From Bacteroidota bacterium (GTDB lineage Bacteria > Bacteroidota > Bacteroidia > Flavobacteriales_F > PHOS-HE28), in NCBI GenBank assembly GCA_023418095.1, contig JAEZDL010000038.1, forward strand, positions 1 to 12,257: 12,257 bases of DNA, read 5' to 3'. Position numbers and translations under genes: made by a program. The notes under the pieces were generated by a model that was not told the DNA's origin, did not search any database, and worked only from the letters and a program-made list of their open reading frames with translations. Shown here in pieces: positions 1 through 6,466 of this stretch (position 1 is its first letter; every line of letters starts with the position of its first letter).

Positions 1-347
1 AGATCGGGCTTGTAGCGGAACTCACTGATGGGAACAACACCTTCGCTCTTGTAGCCGATGTTGATCACCACTTCCTTCTTGTTCATGCCCACCACGGTAC
101 CCATGAGCACTTCCTTCTCGGAGATGCTGCTGAGGGTGTCCTCGTAGGCCTTTTCCATCTTCTCCCGCTTCTCGGAACCGAGATTCTTCGTCTCATCCTC
201 GATCGTTCCCCAGTCGAAATCGGCTGGTGGTTCGCGGAATTCGACGGTGGTCCTGCCATTCACGGTAGTGGACTTCGGCATCTTGCGCGTTGGCGCCGGC
301 GCTTCGGCCGTTGCCTGATCGATGCCTTGCTGTTCTTCTGCTGCCAT
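1..347 (-). CDS. rpsA: 30S ribosomal protein S1, N-terminal part (cut by window edge)
   Basis: Ribosomal protein S1 binds mRNA on the small ribosomal subunit and helps initiate translation. Only the first 115 codons are present; the rest lies beyond base 1. The start is ATG at 347-345. Residues 1-45 form an Ala/Pro/Glu-rich, probably unstructured tail typical of Bacteroidota S1. Residues 46-77 are charged and probably helical. From about residue 78 the first S1 RNA-binding domain begins (EVLMGTVVGMNKKEVVINIG, followed by YKSEGVVPISEF), a characteristic S1 opening. The gene is divergent from ispH across a 254-base gap that holds its promoter and a 5' leader of roughly 120 bases. No Shine-Dalgarno is visible; the bases just upstream are A/T-rich, as is usual in this phylum, where S1 matters for initiation. 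GATC is sparser here than in neighbouring genes. Identification is firm; the exact start is likely but not proven. Confidence 0.93.
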   Translation of the reverse strand, partial: MAAEEQQGIDQATAEAPAPTRKMPKSTTVNGRTTVEFREPPADFDWGTIEDETKNLGSEKREKMEKAYEDTLSSISEKEVLMGTVVGMNKKEVVINIGYKSEGVVPISEFRYKPD

Positions 348-445
348 ATGGGCGAGCTTATTACTTGTATCCTGGCCCAAGGGGGAACTGGCCGGGAGGG
401 TTTTGTTTGCCCACGGAACCCCTGCGTGAGCTTCTATTTTCGATC

Positions 446-459
446 ACCACCGAAGTGGT
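446..459 (-). promoter_or_regulatory. Hairpin with cUUCGg tetraloop in the rpsA leader
   Basis: Read on the minus strand, this stretch is a perfect five-base stem (ACCAC/GTGGT) closed by a TTCG loop, giving the unusually stable C(UUCG)G tetraloop in RNA. It would lie about 12 bases after the transcription start predicted from the -7 box at 476-483, near the 5' end of the rpsA mRNA. S1 leaders are often targets of autoregulation by S1 itself, so a control or mRNA-stability role is possible. That role is inference; only the hairpin and its position are seen. Confidence 0.45.
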
Positions 460-475
460 TGCCGGAAACGGGCCG

Positions 476-483
476 CAAATGTA
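476..483 (-). promoter_or_regulatory. Bacteroidota -7 promoter box for rpsA
   Basis: The minus strand reads TACATTTG, an exact match to the Bacteroidota primary sigma -7 consensus TAnnTTTG, followed by the GC-rich start typical of such promoters. No clear -33 TTG is found at the usual 17-20 base spacing. The predicted transcription start near 470 gives rpsA a leader of about 120 bases. Confidence 0.6.
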
Positions 484-585
484 GCATTATTTTTTGAAGT
501 TGAGGCAGTTGGGTCGATGTGGTCTTAGGTCGTTGGTCCTGGGTACCAGGTCCAAGACATCCTTAGATTCCTCCCAGTAAACCGG

Positions 586-593
586 TAACTTTG
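586..593 (+). promoter_or_regulatory. Bacteroidota -7 promoter box for ispH
   Basis: TAACTTTG matches the TAnnTTTG consensus exactly. It ends only eight bases before the ispH ATG at 602, so transcription would start within a few bases of the start codon, giving a leaderless or nearly leaderless mRNA. No convincing -33 TTG lies upstream. The ispH N-terminus fits the family, which argues that the start codon is right. Confidence 0.55.
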
Positions 594-601
594 CAGCGCC
601 G

Positions 602-1825
602 ATGCGCACCTTCACCATTCCCACCCAATACCGAAGCGATCTGATCGGCAGGTTGAAGGCTTTCCGCAAGGCACAGGATCCACGGAAAAAGGACCTTTCC
701 CCCACCCTGCTCGATCTTGGCGCCGTACGGTTCATCTTCGCGCGGCATTTCGGCTTCTGCTATGGCGTGGAGAATGCGATCGAGATCAGCTACCGCGCGC
801 TGGAGGAGAATCCCGGCAAGCGGATCTACCTCCTGAGCCAGATGATCCACAATCCTGCGGTGAACGATGATCTGGCTTCACGCGGCATGCGCTGCATACA
901 GGACACGCACGGCAACACATTGATCGACTGGAGTGAACTGAAGGCCGATGATCTGGTGATCATTCCTGCGTTCGGTACCACGCTGGAGACCGAAGCGAAG
1001 CTGCGCGCGATCGGCATCGATCCGCTGAAATACAATACCACCTGCCCCTTCGTGGAGAAGGTGTGGAAACGGAGCGATCAGCTCGGCGATCAGCAGTACA
1101 CGGTGGTGATCCACGGGAAGGCGAAACACGAGGAAACACGCGCCACGTTCAGTCATACGATCCAAAAAGCGCCAGCCGTTGTGATCCGCGATCTGGCGGA
1201 AGCTGAATTGTTGGGCAGGATGATTCTTGGCGAAGAGCCGATCGAAAAGTTCGAAGAGCATTTCCGATCGAGGGCCAGTGAAGGATTCGATCCGTTGAAG
1301 CATTTCGATCGGATCGGTGTGGTGAACCAGACCACCATGCTGGCCACCGAAACCCAGGCGATCGCCGATCACATGAAACAGGTGATGATCGGCAAGTACG
1401 GCGAAACCGATCTGAAAGCGCATTTCGCCGATACGCGTGATACGCTCTGCTACGCCACCAACGACAACCAGGACGCGACCACCGAACTGCTTAATGTACA
1501 CGCGGACCTGGCGCTGGTGATCGGCGGTTACAACAGCAGCAACACCAGCCATCTCGTTGAATTGCTGGAACAACGATTTCCCACGTACTTCATCAAGGAT
1601 GAAGAAGAGATCCTTTCTTCGCTCCAGATCCGGCATTTCAATTATCCACAACAACGATCGGAGGTCACCGAAGGCTGGCTTCCCGCGAACCGTCCGATCA
1701 CGATCGTGCTCACCAGCGGCGCCAGCTGTCCCGATACATTGCTCGATCGGGTGATGCTGAAAGTGCTGAGCTATGTGGAAGGCGCAAAGGATCCGATCGA
1801 AGTGGTGCAAGGGCTGATCGGATAG
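602..1825 (+). CDS. ispH: 4-hydroxy-3-methylbut-2-enyl diphosphate reductase (IspH/LytB, long form)
   Basis: IspH is the cytoplasmic [4Fe-4S] enzyme that reduces HMBPP to isopentenyl and dimethylallyl diphosphate, the last step of the MEP isoprenoid pathway. The three cluster-binding cysteines are visible: Cys53 in HFGFCYGVE, Cys148 in NTTCPFVEKVW and Cys283 in TLCYATNDNQDA. Other family motifs are IHNP (His83), KHEET with His176 and Glu178 matching the E. coli substrate and proton-relay residues, NQTTML (242-247), GGYNSSNTSHL (308-318) and TSGASCPDTLLD (371-382). At 407 residues it is the long class shared by Bacteroidota, cyanobacteria and plants, rather than the E. coli form of about 316. 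The N-terminal TFTIPTQYRSDLI segment fits Bacteroidota homologues and supports the ATG at 602. It is divergent from rpsA and followed 36 bases later by vapB, which has its own promoter box. Nothing looks damaged. Confidence 0.97.
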   Translation: MRTFTIPTQYRSDLIGRLKAFRKAQDPRKKDLSPTLLDLGAVRFIFARHFGFCYGVENAIEISYRALEENPGKRIYLLSQMIHNPAVNDDLASRGMRCIQDTHGNTLIDWSELKADDLVIIPAFGTTLETEAKLRAIGIDPLKYNTTCPFVEKVWKRSDQLGDQQYTVVIHGKAKHEETRATFSHTIQKAPAVVIRDLAEAELLGRMILGEEPIEKFEEHFRSRASEGFDPLKHFDRIGVVNQTTMLATETQAIADHMKQVMIGKYGETDLKAHFADTRDTLCYATNDNQDATTELLNVHADLALVIGGYNSSNTSHLVELLEQRFPTYFIKDEEEILSSLQIRHFNYPQQRSEVTEGWLPANRPITIVLTSGASCPDTLLDRVMLKVLSYVEGAKDPIEVVQGLIG

Positions 1826-1848
1826 ATCTGTTCCAACTACCGATCGCT

Positions 1849-1856
1849 TAATTTTG
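1849..1856 (+). promoter_or_regulatory. Bacteroidota -7 promoter box for the vapBC pair
   Basis: TAATTTTG matches TAnnTTTG exactly and lies in the 36-base gap between the ispH stop and the first possible vapB ATG at 1862. Transcription would begin around 1860, almost at that ATG. If the later in-frame ATG at 1889 is the true start, the leader is about 29 bases. VapB-type antitoxins usually repress their own promoter, so this is the expected operator region, though I see no clear inverted repeat beyond CGATCG just upstream. Confidence 0.5.
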
Positions 1857-1861
1857 ATCCA

Positions 1862-2116
1862 ATGTCAACCGGCGCGATCCATAAGAAGATGATCGACGAA
1901 TTCCTTGAGAAGATCAAGGACTGGCCGGATGATGCGAAGCGCTCGTTGGTCGAGAAGATCGACCGGATGCTTAAGCTCAAAAAGAAGCCTCAGAAGAAAA
2001 AGCTGGGAACCTTGGATGCTTTTGGTGCGTGGCAGGGGCCGGAAACCGCTGATGAAATAATTGAGATGATACGCAGTTCAAGAACGATCAATAGAGAGCG
2101 CGAGTCGTTCGATTGA
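1862..2116 (+). CDS. VapB-like antitoxin
   Basis: This 84-residue protein directly precedes a PIN-domain toxin gene, with three bases between stop and start, the standard antitoxin-toxin order. Residues 1-37 look helical and charged; 38-49 are very lysine-rich (KLKKKPQKKKLG). Residues 53-84 contain AFGAWQGPETADEIIEMIRS followed by SRTINRERESFD. That resembles the C-terminal segment by which VapB-type antitoxins wrap and block VapC; the 'AdEII..IR.SR...R...F' pattern is common there. The N-terminal DNA-binding fold is not recognisable to me from sequence alone. A second in-frame ATG at 1889 (MIDEFLEK) is an alternative start. By analogy the protein neutralises the toxin and represses the operon. 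The pair is read from its own promoter box after ispH. Confidence 0.8.
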   Translation: MSTGAIHKKMIDEFLEKIKDWPDDAKRSLVEKIDRMLKLKKKPQKKKLGTLDAFGAWQGPETADEIIEMIRSSRTINRERESFD

Positions 2117-2119
2117 GTT

Positions 2120-2518
2120 TTGCTTCAGTTCCTGCTTGATACGGATATCTGCATCTACTTCACCAAGAAGCTATTTGGTCTTGCAGAAAGACTGCGTACA
2201 CAAGGATTGGATAAATGCGCGATATCCGAGATCACTTATGCGGAATTACTATACGGCGCAGCGAATAGTCAGATGCCACTCAAAAATGCAGAAGCGGTTG
2301 AACTTTTCATTGTCGATCTCGAAGTAATTCCGATCTCTTCGGCCATTCCGATCTTTGCGAGAGAGAAGTCGCGTTTACGAAGGATCGGAAAACCTTTGGA
2401 AGACTTCGACCTCTTGATCGGTGCAACGGCCATTCATCATGACCTCACGTTGGTGACCAACAACATGCGCCACTTCAACCGATTACAAGGAATTAAGCTT
2501 GAGGACTGGACCAAATAG
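2120..2518 (+). CDS. vapC: VapC-like PIN-domain ribonuclease toxin
   Basis: This 132-residue PIN-domain protein is a probable metal-dependent endoribonuclease toxin of a type II toxin-antitoxin pair; VapC toxins cut tRNA or rRNA and stop translation. The acidic metal-binding residues are in place: Asp7 in FLLDTDICIY, Glu42 in ITYAELLYGA, Asp97 (with Asp95) in LEDFDLLIGATA, and the TNNMRHFNRLQGIKLEDW tail (113-130) with Asn114/115 at the usual fourth site. Length and motif spacing are normal, so it is likely functional. The start is a TTG at 2120, three bases after the antitoxin stop; no ATG gives the conserved N-terminal strand. The weak start and tight spacing suggest translation coupled to the antitoxin. 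The first part of the gene is more AT-rich (about 45 percent GC in 2161-2220) than its surroundings, fitting horizontal movement of such modules. Confidence 0.9.
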   Translation: MLQFLLDTDICIYFTKKLFGLAERLRTQGLDKCAISEITYAELLYGAANSQMPLKNAEAVELFIVDLEVIPISSAIPIFAREKSRLRRIGKPLEDFDLLIGATAIHHDLTLVTNNMRHFNRLQGIKLEDWTK

Positions 2519-2537
2519 CTCCGATCAAATTATAGCA

Positions 2538-2892
2538 ATGGCCAATGAGATCGTAGCCGCTCTTCGATCTGTGATCGAACCCTTACGCTCCCGATCTGCA
2601 TTGGACAGTAGATCGCGAGGAAGGTTTCTACACCAACACGAAAAAGCCCGACCCGAAAGGGAAACCTGAATTCTTTGCCTCCGCACAAGTGAAAAAAGCA
2701 GCGGTGAGTTTTTACCTGATGCCGGTCTACTGCTTTCCCGATCTGCTGGATGGGATCTCACCCGGATTGAAGAAGCGCATGCAAGGCAAAAGCTGCTTCA
2801 ATTTCAAGCAGCCCGACCCGGTGCTTTTCAAGGAACTCGGCGATCTGGTGAAGCGATCGTTCGATCGGTACAAAGCCGAAGGAAAGGTCTGA
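2538..2892 (+). pseudogene. Small conserved protein of unknown function (DUF1801-like), broken by a single-base frameshift
   Basis: The ATG at 2538 opens a frame that begins MANEIVAALRSVIEP but then runs out of sense and stops at 2667-2669. The +1 frame carries the rest of a well-formed protein: DLHWTVDREEGFYTNTKKPD, then a VKKAAVSFYLMPVYCFPDLL segment, then RMQGKSCFNFKQPDPVLFKE, ending at the TGA at 2890-2892. Removing one T from the TT at 2583-2584 would join the two into an uninterrupted 117-residue protein reading ...VIEPYAPDLHW. The LMPVY..PDLLDGISPGLKKRMQGKSCFNFK core resembles small uncharacterised Bacteroidota proteins related to DUF1801; I cannot give a function. An ATG at 2689 could still start a 67-residue fragment, but that lacks half the domain. 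It is either a recent pseudogene or a sequencing or assembly error. It lies 19 bases after vapC and before glgX on the same strand. Confidence 0.8.
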
Positions 2893-2943
2893 TCGAACTT
2901 GGCAGGGGGATCGCTAACGTTGCGATCTATTCCGATCATTTTC

Positions 2944-5067
2944 ATGGATATTCAAGTATGGCCCGGCGCGCCTTTCCCTCTGGGAGCGACGTGGGATGGC
3001 AAAGGCGTGAATTTCGCCCTGTTCAGTGAGAACGCCTCCGGTGTGGAGTTATGCCTGTTCGATTCCCCAACCGGTCCCGAACATCGCATCCGTGTCGCCG
3101 AGATGACCGATCACATCTGGCATTGTTACCTGCCCGGCATCAAGCCCGGCCAGCTGTACGGTTATCGCGTTCATGGCGAGTTTGATCCGACGAATGGCCA
3201 TCGCTTCAACCCAAATAAACTACTGATCGATCCGTACGCGAAGGCGATCAGCAGTACGATCGAATGGAGCGATGCGATGTTCGGTTACGAAATCGGCCAC
3301 GCCGAGGAAGATCTGAGCCAGAGCGGATCGGACAGCGCGCCGTTCGTTCCAAAGAGCGTTGTTATCGATCCGAATTTCGATTGGGAAGGCGATGTACCGC
3401 CAAAGATCCCGTATCACCGCACGATCATCTACGAAACGCATGTAAAAGGCTTCACCAGGCAGCATCCCGATATTCCGGAGGAATTGCGCGGTACTTATGC
3501 TGCGATCGGCCATCCGGTAACGATCCAGTATTTGAAGGAACTCGGTATCACGGCGATCGAACTTATGCCGGTTCACCATTTCATTACCGATCGGCATTTG
3601 CACGATAAAGGGCTCACGAACTATTGGGGCTATAATTCGATCGGCTTTTTCGCTCCTGATGTGCGTTTTTATTCAGGCGATCCGGTCACCGGCGGGCAGG
3701 TGCAGGAATTCAAGCAGATGGTGAAGGAACTGCACCGCGCCGCGATCGAAGTGATCCTTGATGTGGTCTACAACCATACCGGCGAAGGCAATCACATGGG
3801 GCCAACGGTCTGTTTCCGCGGTGTTGATAATGCCAGCTACTACCGCCTCACGGAAGACAAGCGATATTACATGGATTACACCGGCACGGGAAATACGTTG
3901 AACACGACTGTGCCGGCGGTGTTGCGCCTGATCATGGACAGTCTTCGTTACTGGATCCTTGAAATGCATGTGGACGGTTTCCGATTCGATCTGGCTTCCA
4001 CGTTGGCGCGCGAGCTTCATGAAGTGGATCGGCTTGGATCGTTCTTCGACATCATTCACCAGGATCCCGTGATCTCGCAGGTGAAGTTGATCGCAGAACC
4101 TTGGGATGTGGGTGAAGGTGGTTACCAGGTGGGCAATTTTCCGCCGGGTTGGGCTGAATGGAATGGCAAATACCGGGATTGCATGCGCGATTTCTGGCGG
4201 GGATCGGATAGCATGCTCTCGGAATTTGCGGAACGTTTCACCGGATCTTCCGATCTGTACAAGGATGACTACCGCAAACCGCAGGCGAGCATCAACTTCA
4301 TCACCGCGCACGATGGTTTCACGTTGAACGATCTTGTCTCCTACAACGAAAAGCACAACGAGGCCAACGGGGAGAACAATAATGATGGCGAAAGCCACAA
4401 CCGATCCTGGAATTGCGGTGCCGAGGGACCGACCGATGATCCGGCAGTGAACGAACTACGCGCACGCCAGAAGCGCAATCTGCTCACCACGCTCTTTCTT
4501 TCACAAGGTGTGCCCATGATGGTGGCCGGTGACGAATTCGGCCGCACGCAACAAGGCAACAACAACGCTTACTGCCAGGATAACGAGATCTCGTGGCTTG
4601 ATTGGGAAAGTGCCGATCACGGCCTGCTTCGCTTCACGAAGGAATTGATCCATTTCTACCACGCGCATCCCGTTTTCTCGCGCAAACGCTGGTTCAAAGG
4701 GCAGCCGATAAAAGGTGTGGGCCTCGAGGATATCGCGTGGTTCCAACCATCGGGCGCTGAAATGAGCGAAGCGAACTGGAACCATGATCCAGCGCGATCG
4801 GTGGGGATCTACCTCAACGGAAAAGGCCTGCGCATGGCGGGGCCGAAGGGTGAAGCGATCACCGATGATAGCTTCTTCATCATCTTCAACGCAGCGGATA
4901 TGGATTTTGAATTCAGGTTGCCGCCCGAACGATTCGGTGAGCAGTGGGTGAAGGTGATCGATACCGCGACGGATCTGGTCGCGGGTGAATCCGCTGTGCA
5001 TCGCGCAGGCGACAGGGTGCTTTCGAGCTCGCGATCGGTGACCGTTTGGGAGCAGCGCTCAAAATGA
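2944..5067 (+). CDS. glgX: Glycogen debranching enzyme GlgX/TreX type (GH13 isoamylase family)
   Basis: This cytoplasmic enzyme hydrolyses alpha-1,6 branches in glycogen or limit dextrin. With the ATG at 2944 it has 707 residues, close to family size (E. coli about 657; archaeal TreX about 720). Residues 3-100 form the N-terminal CBM48-like domain (VWPGAPFPLGATWDGKGVNF). The GH13 barrel follows with all landmarks: ELMPVHHF (206-213), DVVYNHTGEGN (273-283), nucleophile Asp349 in DGFRFDLAS, acid/base Glu385 in LIAEPWD, and transition-state Asp457 in TAHDGFTLND. The GENNNDGESHNRSWNCGAEG stretch (476-495) is typical of GlgX. The C-terminal beta domain spans about 600-707. An upstream TTG at 2899 would add 15 unsupported residues, so ATG is preferred. 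A weak TAACGTTG (2915-2922) is the only promoter candidate. Its last nine bases overlap the convergent barrel-protein gene. No glgA, glgB or glgP is in the window. Confidence 0.95.
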   Translation: MDIQVWPGAPFPLGATWDGKGVNFALFSENASGVELCLFDSPTGPEHRIRVAEMTDHIWHCYLPGIKPGQLYGYRVHGEFDPTNGHRFNPNKLLIDPYAKAISSTIEWSDAMFGYEIGHAEEDLSQSGSDSAPFVPKSVVIDPNFDWEGDVPPKIPYHRTIIYETHVKGFTRQHPDIPEELRGTYAAIGHPVTIQYLKELGITAIELMPVHHFITDRHLHDKGLTNYWGYNSIGFFAPDVRFYSGDPVTGGQVQEFKQMVKELHRAAIEVILDVVYNHTGEGNHMGPTVCFRGVDNASYYRLTEDKRYYMDYTGTGNTLNTTVPAVLRLIMDSLRYWILEMHVDGFRFDLASTLARELHEVDRLGSFFDIIHQDPVISQVKLIAEPWDVGEGGYQVGNFPPGWAEWNGKYRDCMRDFWRGSDSMLSEFAERFTGSSDLYKDDYRKPQASINFITAHDGFTLNDLVSYNEKHNEANGENNNDGESHNRSWNCGAEGPTDDPAVNELRARQKRNLLTTLFLSQGVPMMVAGDEFGRTQQGNNNAYCQDNEISWLDWESADHGLLRFTKELIHFYHAHPVFSRKRWFKGQPIKGVGLEDIAWFQPSGAEMSEANWNHDPARSVGIYLNGKGLRMAGPKGEAITDDSFFIIFNAADMDFEFRLPPERFGEQWVKVIDTATDLVAGESAVHRAGDRVLSSSRSVTVWEQRSK

Positions 5068-5634
5068 TGCTGCCAATGCGAACGACAGCCCGAACGCATC
5101 GCTGATCGGAATTCCGCGTTCGCTGATCGAATACCAGATGTAGGTATCGAGCCCGGTGAATTCCGCGGAAAAGGAGACGTTCCTGAACAAGCTGCCATCC
5201 GGCATTCGCCGGATCCATCGCGCCCCGAGCCCCAACGTGCCATGCAATTGTGGTGCGGCATAATACCCGGCGGGGAATTCCGAAGGAAGTTTCAGGTAGC
5301 TGTAGCGCCCTGTTTCGATCAACAGATTCGCGCTGAGCGATGGTGACACGTGGAATTTCCGATCGGAGGGATCGGGGCGGAAGATCAGATCGTTGCGAAC
5401 GATGATCTGGTGGACCGCCGGGCGATCACCGGCCGGTGGTGCGAAACCATACATCAGTCCGGGATGCCAGCGACCCCTGGCGAGCACGGGCCCACCACCA
5501 ACGGAGATCAACCCCTGATAGCCGGCGAACTGTACGCGCAAATGCCAGTGCCTTGCACGCTTTTCCATTTCCTGCGGTAGGACCACTGATTGAAGGGAAA
5601 GGCCGAGGATGAGAAGTGTGCAGCGCGCGATCAA
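5059..5634 (-). CDS. Small outer-membrane beta-barrel-like protein, function unknown
   Basis: I do not recognise a named family. The 191-residue product begins with a likely signal peptide (basic IARC, hydrophobic TLLILGLSLQSVVL, possible cleavage near residue 20). It continues with alternating aromatic and small residues (HLRVQFAGYQGLISVGGGPV, NLLIETGRYSYLKL, NVSFSAEFTGLDTYIWYSIS) and ends GLSFALAASF. A terminal Phe after alternating strands is typical of outer-membrane barrels, and 191 residues would suit about eight strands. The start is a TTG at 5634-5632, overlapping the TGA of the upstream lipoprotein gene as TTGA; the first downstream ATG (codon 23) would delete the signal peptide, so TTG is preferred. 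It is the second gene of a two-gene unit with the lipoprotein phosphoesterase, suggesting a shared cell-surface role. Its 3' end overlaps glgX by nine bases, convergently. Outer-membrane placement is inference. Confidence 0.7.
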   Translation of the reverse strand: MIARCTLLILGLSLQSVVLPQEMEKRARHWHLRVQFAGYQGLISVGGGPVLARGRWHPGLMYGFAPPAGDRPAVHQIIVRNDLIFRPDPSDRKFHVSPSLSANLLIETGRYSYLKLPSEFPAGYYAAPQLHGTLGLGARWIRRMPDGSLFRNVSFSAEFTGLDTYIWYSISERGIPISDAFGLSFALAASF

Positions 5635-6416
5635 AGTCCTATCCGTTCAACGGTTATCTCGTCAGCCAACGTTATCCGCACGTATTCGCGATCCTCAACC
5701 CACGGGATCCCCACGCGCCGCATGCCGTTCGCATCGGTATTGTCCACGAAAGCATGCAGGTGCCCGTGGATGAAGAGCGGAACGTGATGCTCATGCAGCA
5801 CCTGCCTGATCTGCGCGCCTTCGCCTGCGGCAAGTTGATCGTTCTCCAAAGGAATGTGCGCGATCACGACCGGCGTGAGATCCGCGGATGTGGCAAGCCG
5901 CTGCGTGAGGCCGGTCATATCGATCGGAAATTCGCTTTCCCACACGGTATTGTCGAGGAAGATGAAGCGGAACCCTTTCAGATCGACGAAGAAATTGCGC
6001 GGACCGAACATGTTCTCATAGACGATCTTTCCAGTGCCCAGGTGATCATGATTCCCGATCGTCGCGATCCACGGCGCATTCAACTCCATCATGTTCTCTG
6101 CAAACCATTCAAATTCCTGCAACAGGCCTTGATCGGTAAGATCACCTGGCACGATCACCACATCGACCGTTGGATCGGAATTGATGCGATCGACAAGATC
6201 GGCCAGGTCGCTGTAATGGTAATGTGGATCGCTGATCAATGCGATCGTGATGGCACCAGTGTCCGTTGCGGCTGCGTTGCGCCACTCTGCGATGTTCCGC
6301 TCGTTGAGAGCACTGTGTGCGACGGATGTATCTGTATCATACGGGGTGATCTTGAAGACATCATCACAGCCGGAAAGAATGAGAGCAAGAAGAATGAACA
6401 ACCTAGCCGATCGCAT
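5631..6416 (-). CDS. Lipoprotein calcineurin-like metallophosphoesterase
   Basis: This 261-residue protein is a predicted envelope-anchored, dinuclear-metal phosphoesterase; its substrate cannot be deduced. From the ATG at 6416 it starts MRSARLFILLALILSGCDD, a compact lipoprotein signal with lipobox LSGC, so Cys17 would be lipidated. The calcineurin-like motifs appear in order: SDPHYH (Asp63, His65), GDLTDQG (Asp92), GNHDHLG (Asn122, His123), VIAHIPL (His187) and FIHGHLHAF (His219, His221). All metal ligands are present and the length fits a single-domain enzyme of this superfamily. An upstream in-frame TTG (6437-6435) would add seven residues ahead of the signal and overlaps the promoter box, so the ATG is chosen. 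A promoter-like GAACTTTG and two perfect palindromes lie just upstream. The next gene, a barrel-like protein, starts in the TGA of this one, indicating an operon. Confidence 0.9.
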   Translation of the reverse strand: MRSARLFILLALILSGCDDVFKITPYDTDTSVAHSALNERNIAEWRNAAATDTGAITIALISDPHYHYSDLADLVDRINSDPTVDVVIVPGDLTDQGLLQEFEWFAENMMELNAPWIATIGNHDHLGTGKIVYENMFGPRNFFVDLKGFRFIFLDNTVWESEFPIDMTGLTQRLATSADLTPVVIAHIPLENDQLAAGEGAQIRQVLHEHHVPLFIHGHLHAFVDNTDANGMRRVGIPWVEDREYVRITLADEITVERIGL

Positions 6417-6434
6417 CAGAAGAGATTGGTAGTA

Positions 6435-6442
6435 CAAAGTTC
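6435..6442 (-). promoter_or_regulatory. Candidate -7 box for the phosphoesterase/barrel operon
   Basis: The minus strand reads GAACTTTG, one mismatch from TAnnTTTG, placing transcription start near 6430, about 14 bases before the ATG at 6416. The immediately upstream bases (6445-6466) are two adjacent perfect palindromes. No -33 TTG is seen at the normal spacing. Confidence 0.35.
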
Positions 6443-6444
6443 AG

Positions 6445-6466
6445 GTGCGATCGCACTGATCGATCA
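6445..6466. repeat. Two adjacent perfect palindromes containing GATC
   Basis: Bases 6445-6456 read GTGCGATCGCAC and bases 6457-6466 read TGATCGATCA; each is a perfect palindrome. The first contains GCGATCGC, the same octamer as the cyanobacterial HIP1 repeat. They sit between the cmk stop, which the second overlaps, and the -7 box of the phosphoesterase operon, where a repressor could bind. Given the general GATC excess of this genome, chance or a genome-wide motif is an equally good explanation. Confidence 0.4.

Noticed and set aside
290..484. 64-codon plus-strand frame in the rpsA/ispH gap
   Set aside because: It overlaps the start of rpsA and its leader and has no homology I recognise; the promoter boxes on both strands explain the gap better.
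878..1810. 310-codon open frame antisense to ispH
   Set aside because: It lies entirely opposite a complete, motif-confirmed ispH, and its translation has no recognisable family features. The GATC-rich composition avoids stops in all frames and lengthens antisense frames.
2915..2922. TAACGTTG as a glgX promoter
   Set aside because: It has a mismatch in the core TTTG and its nearest upstream TTG is only 13 bases away, too close for a convincing -33 element.
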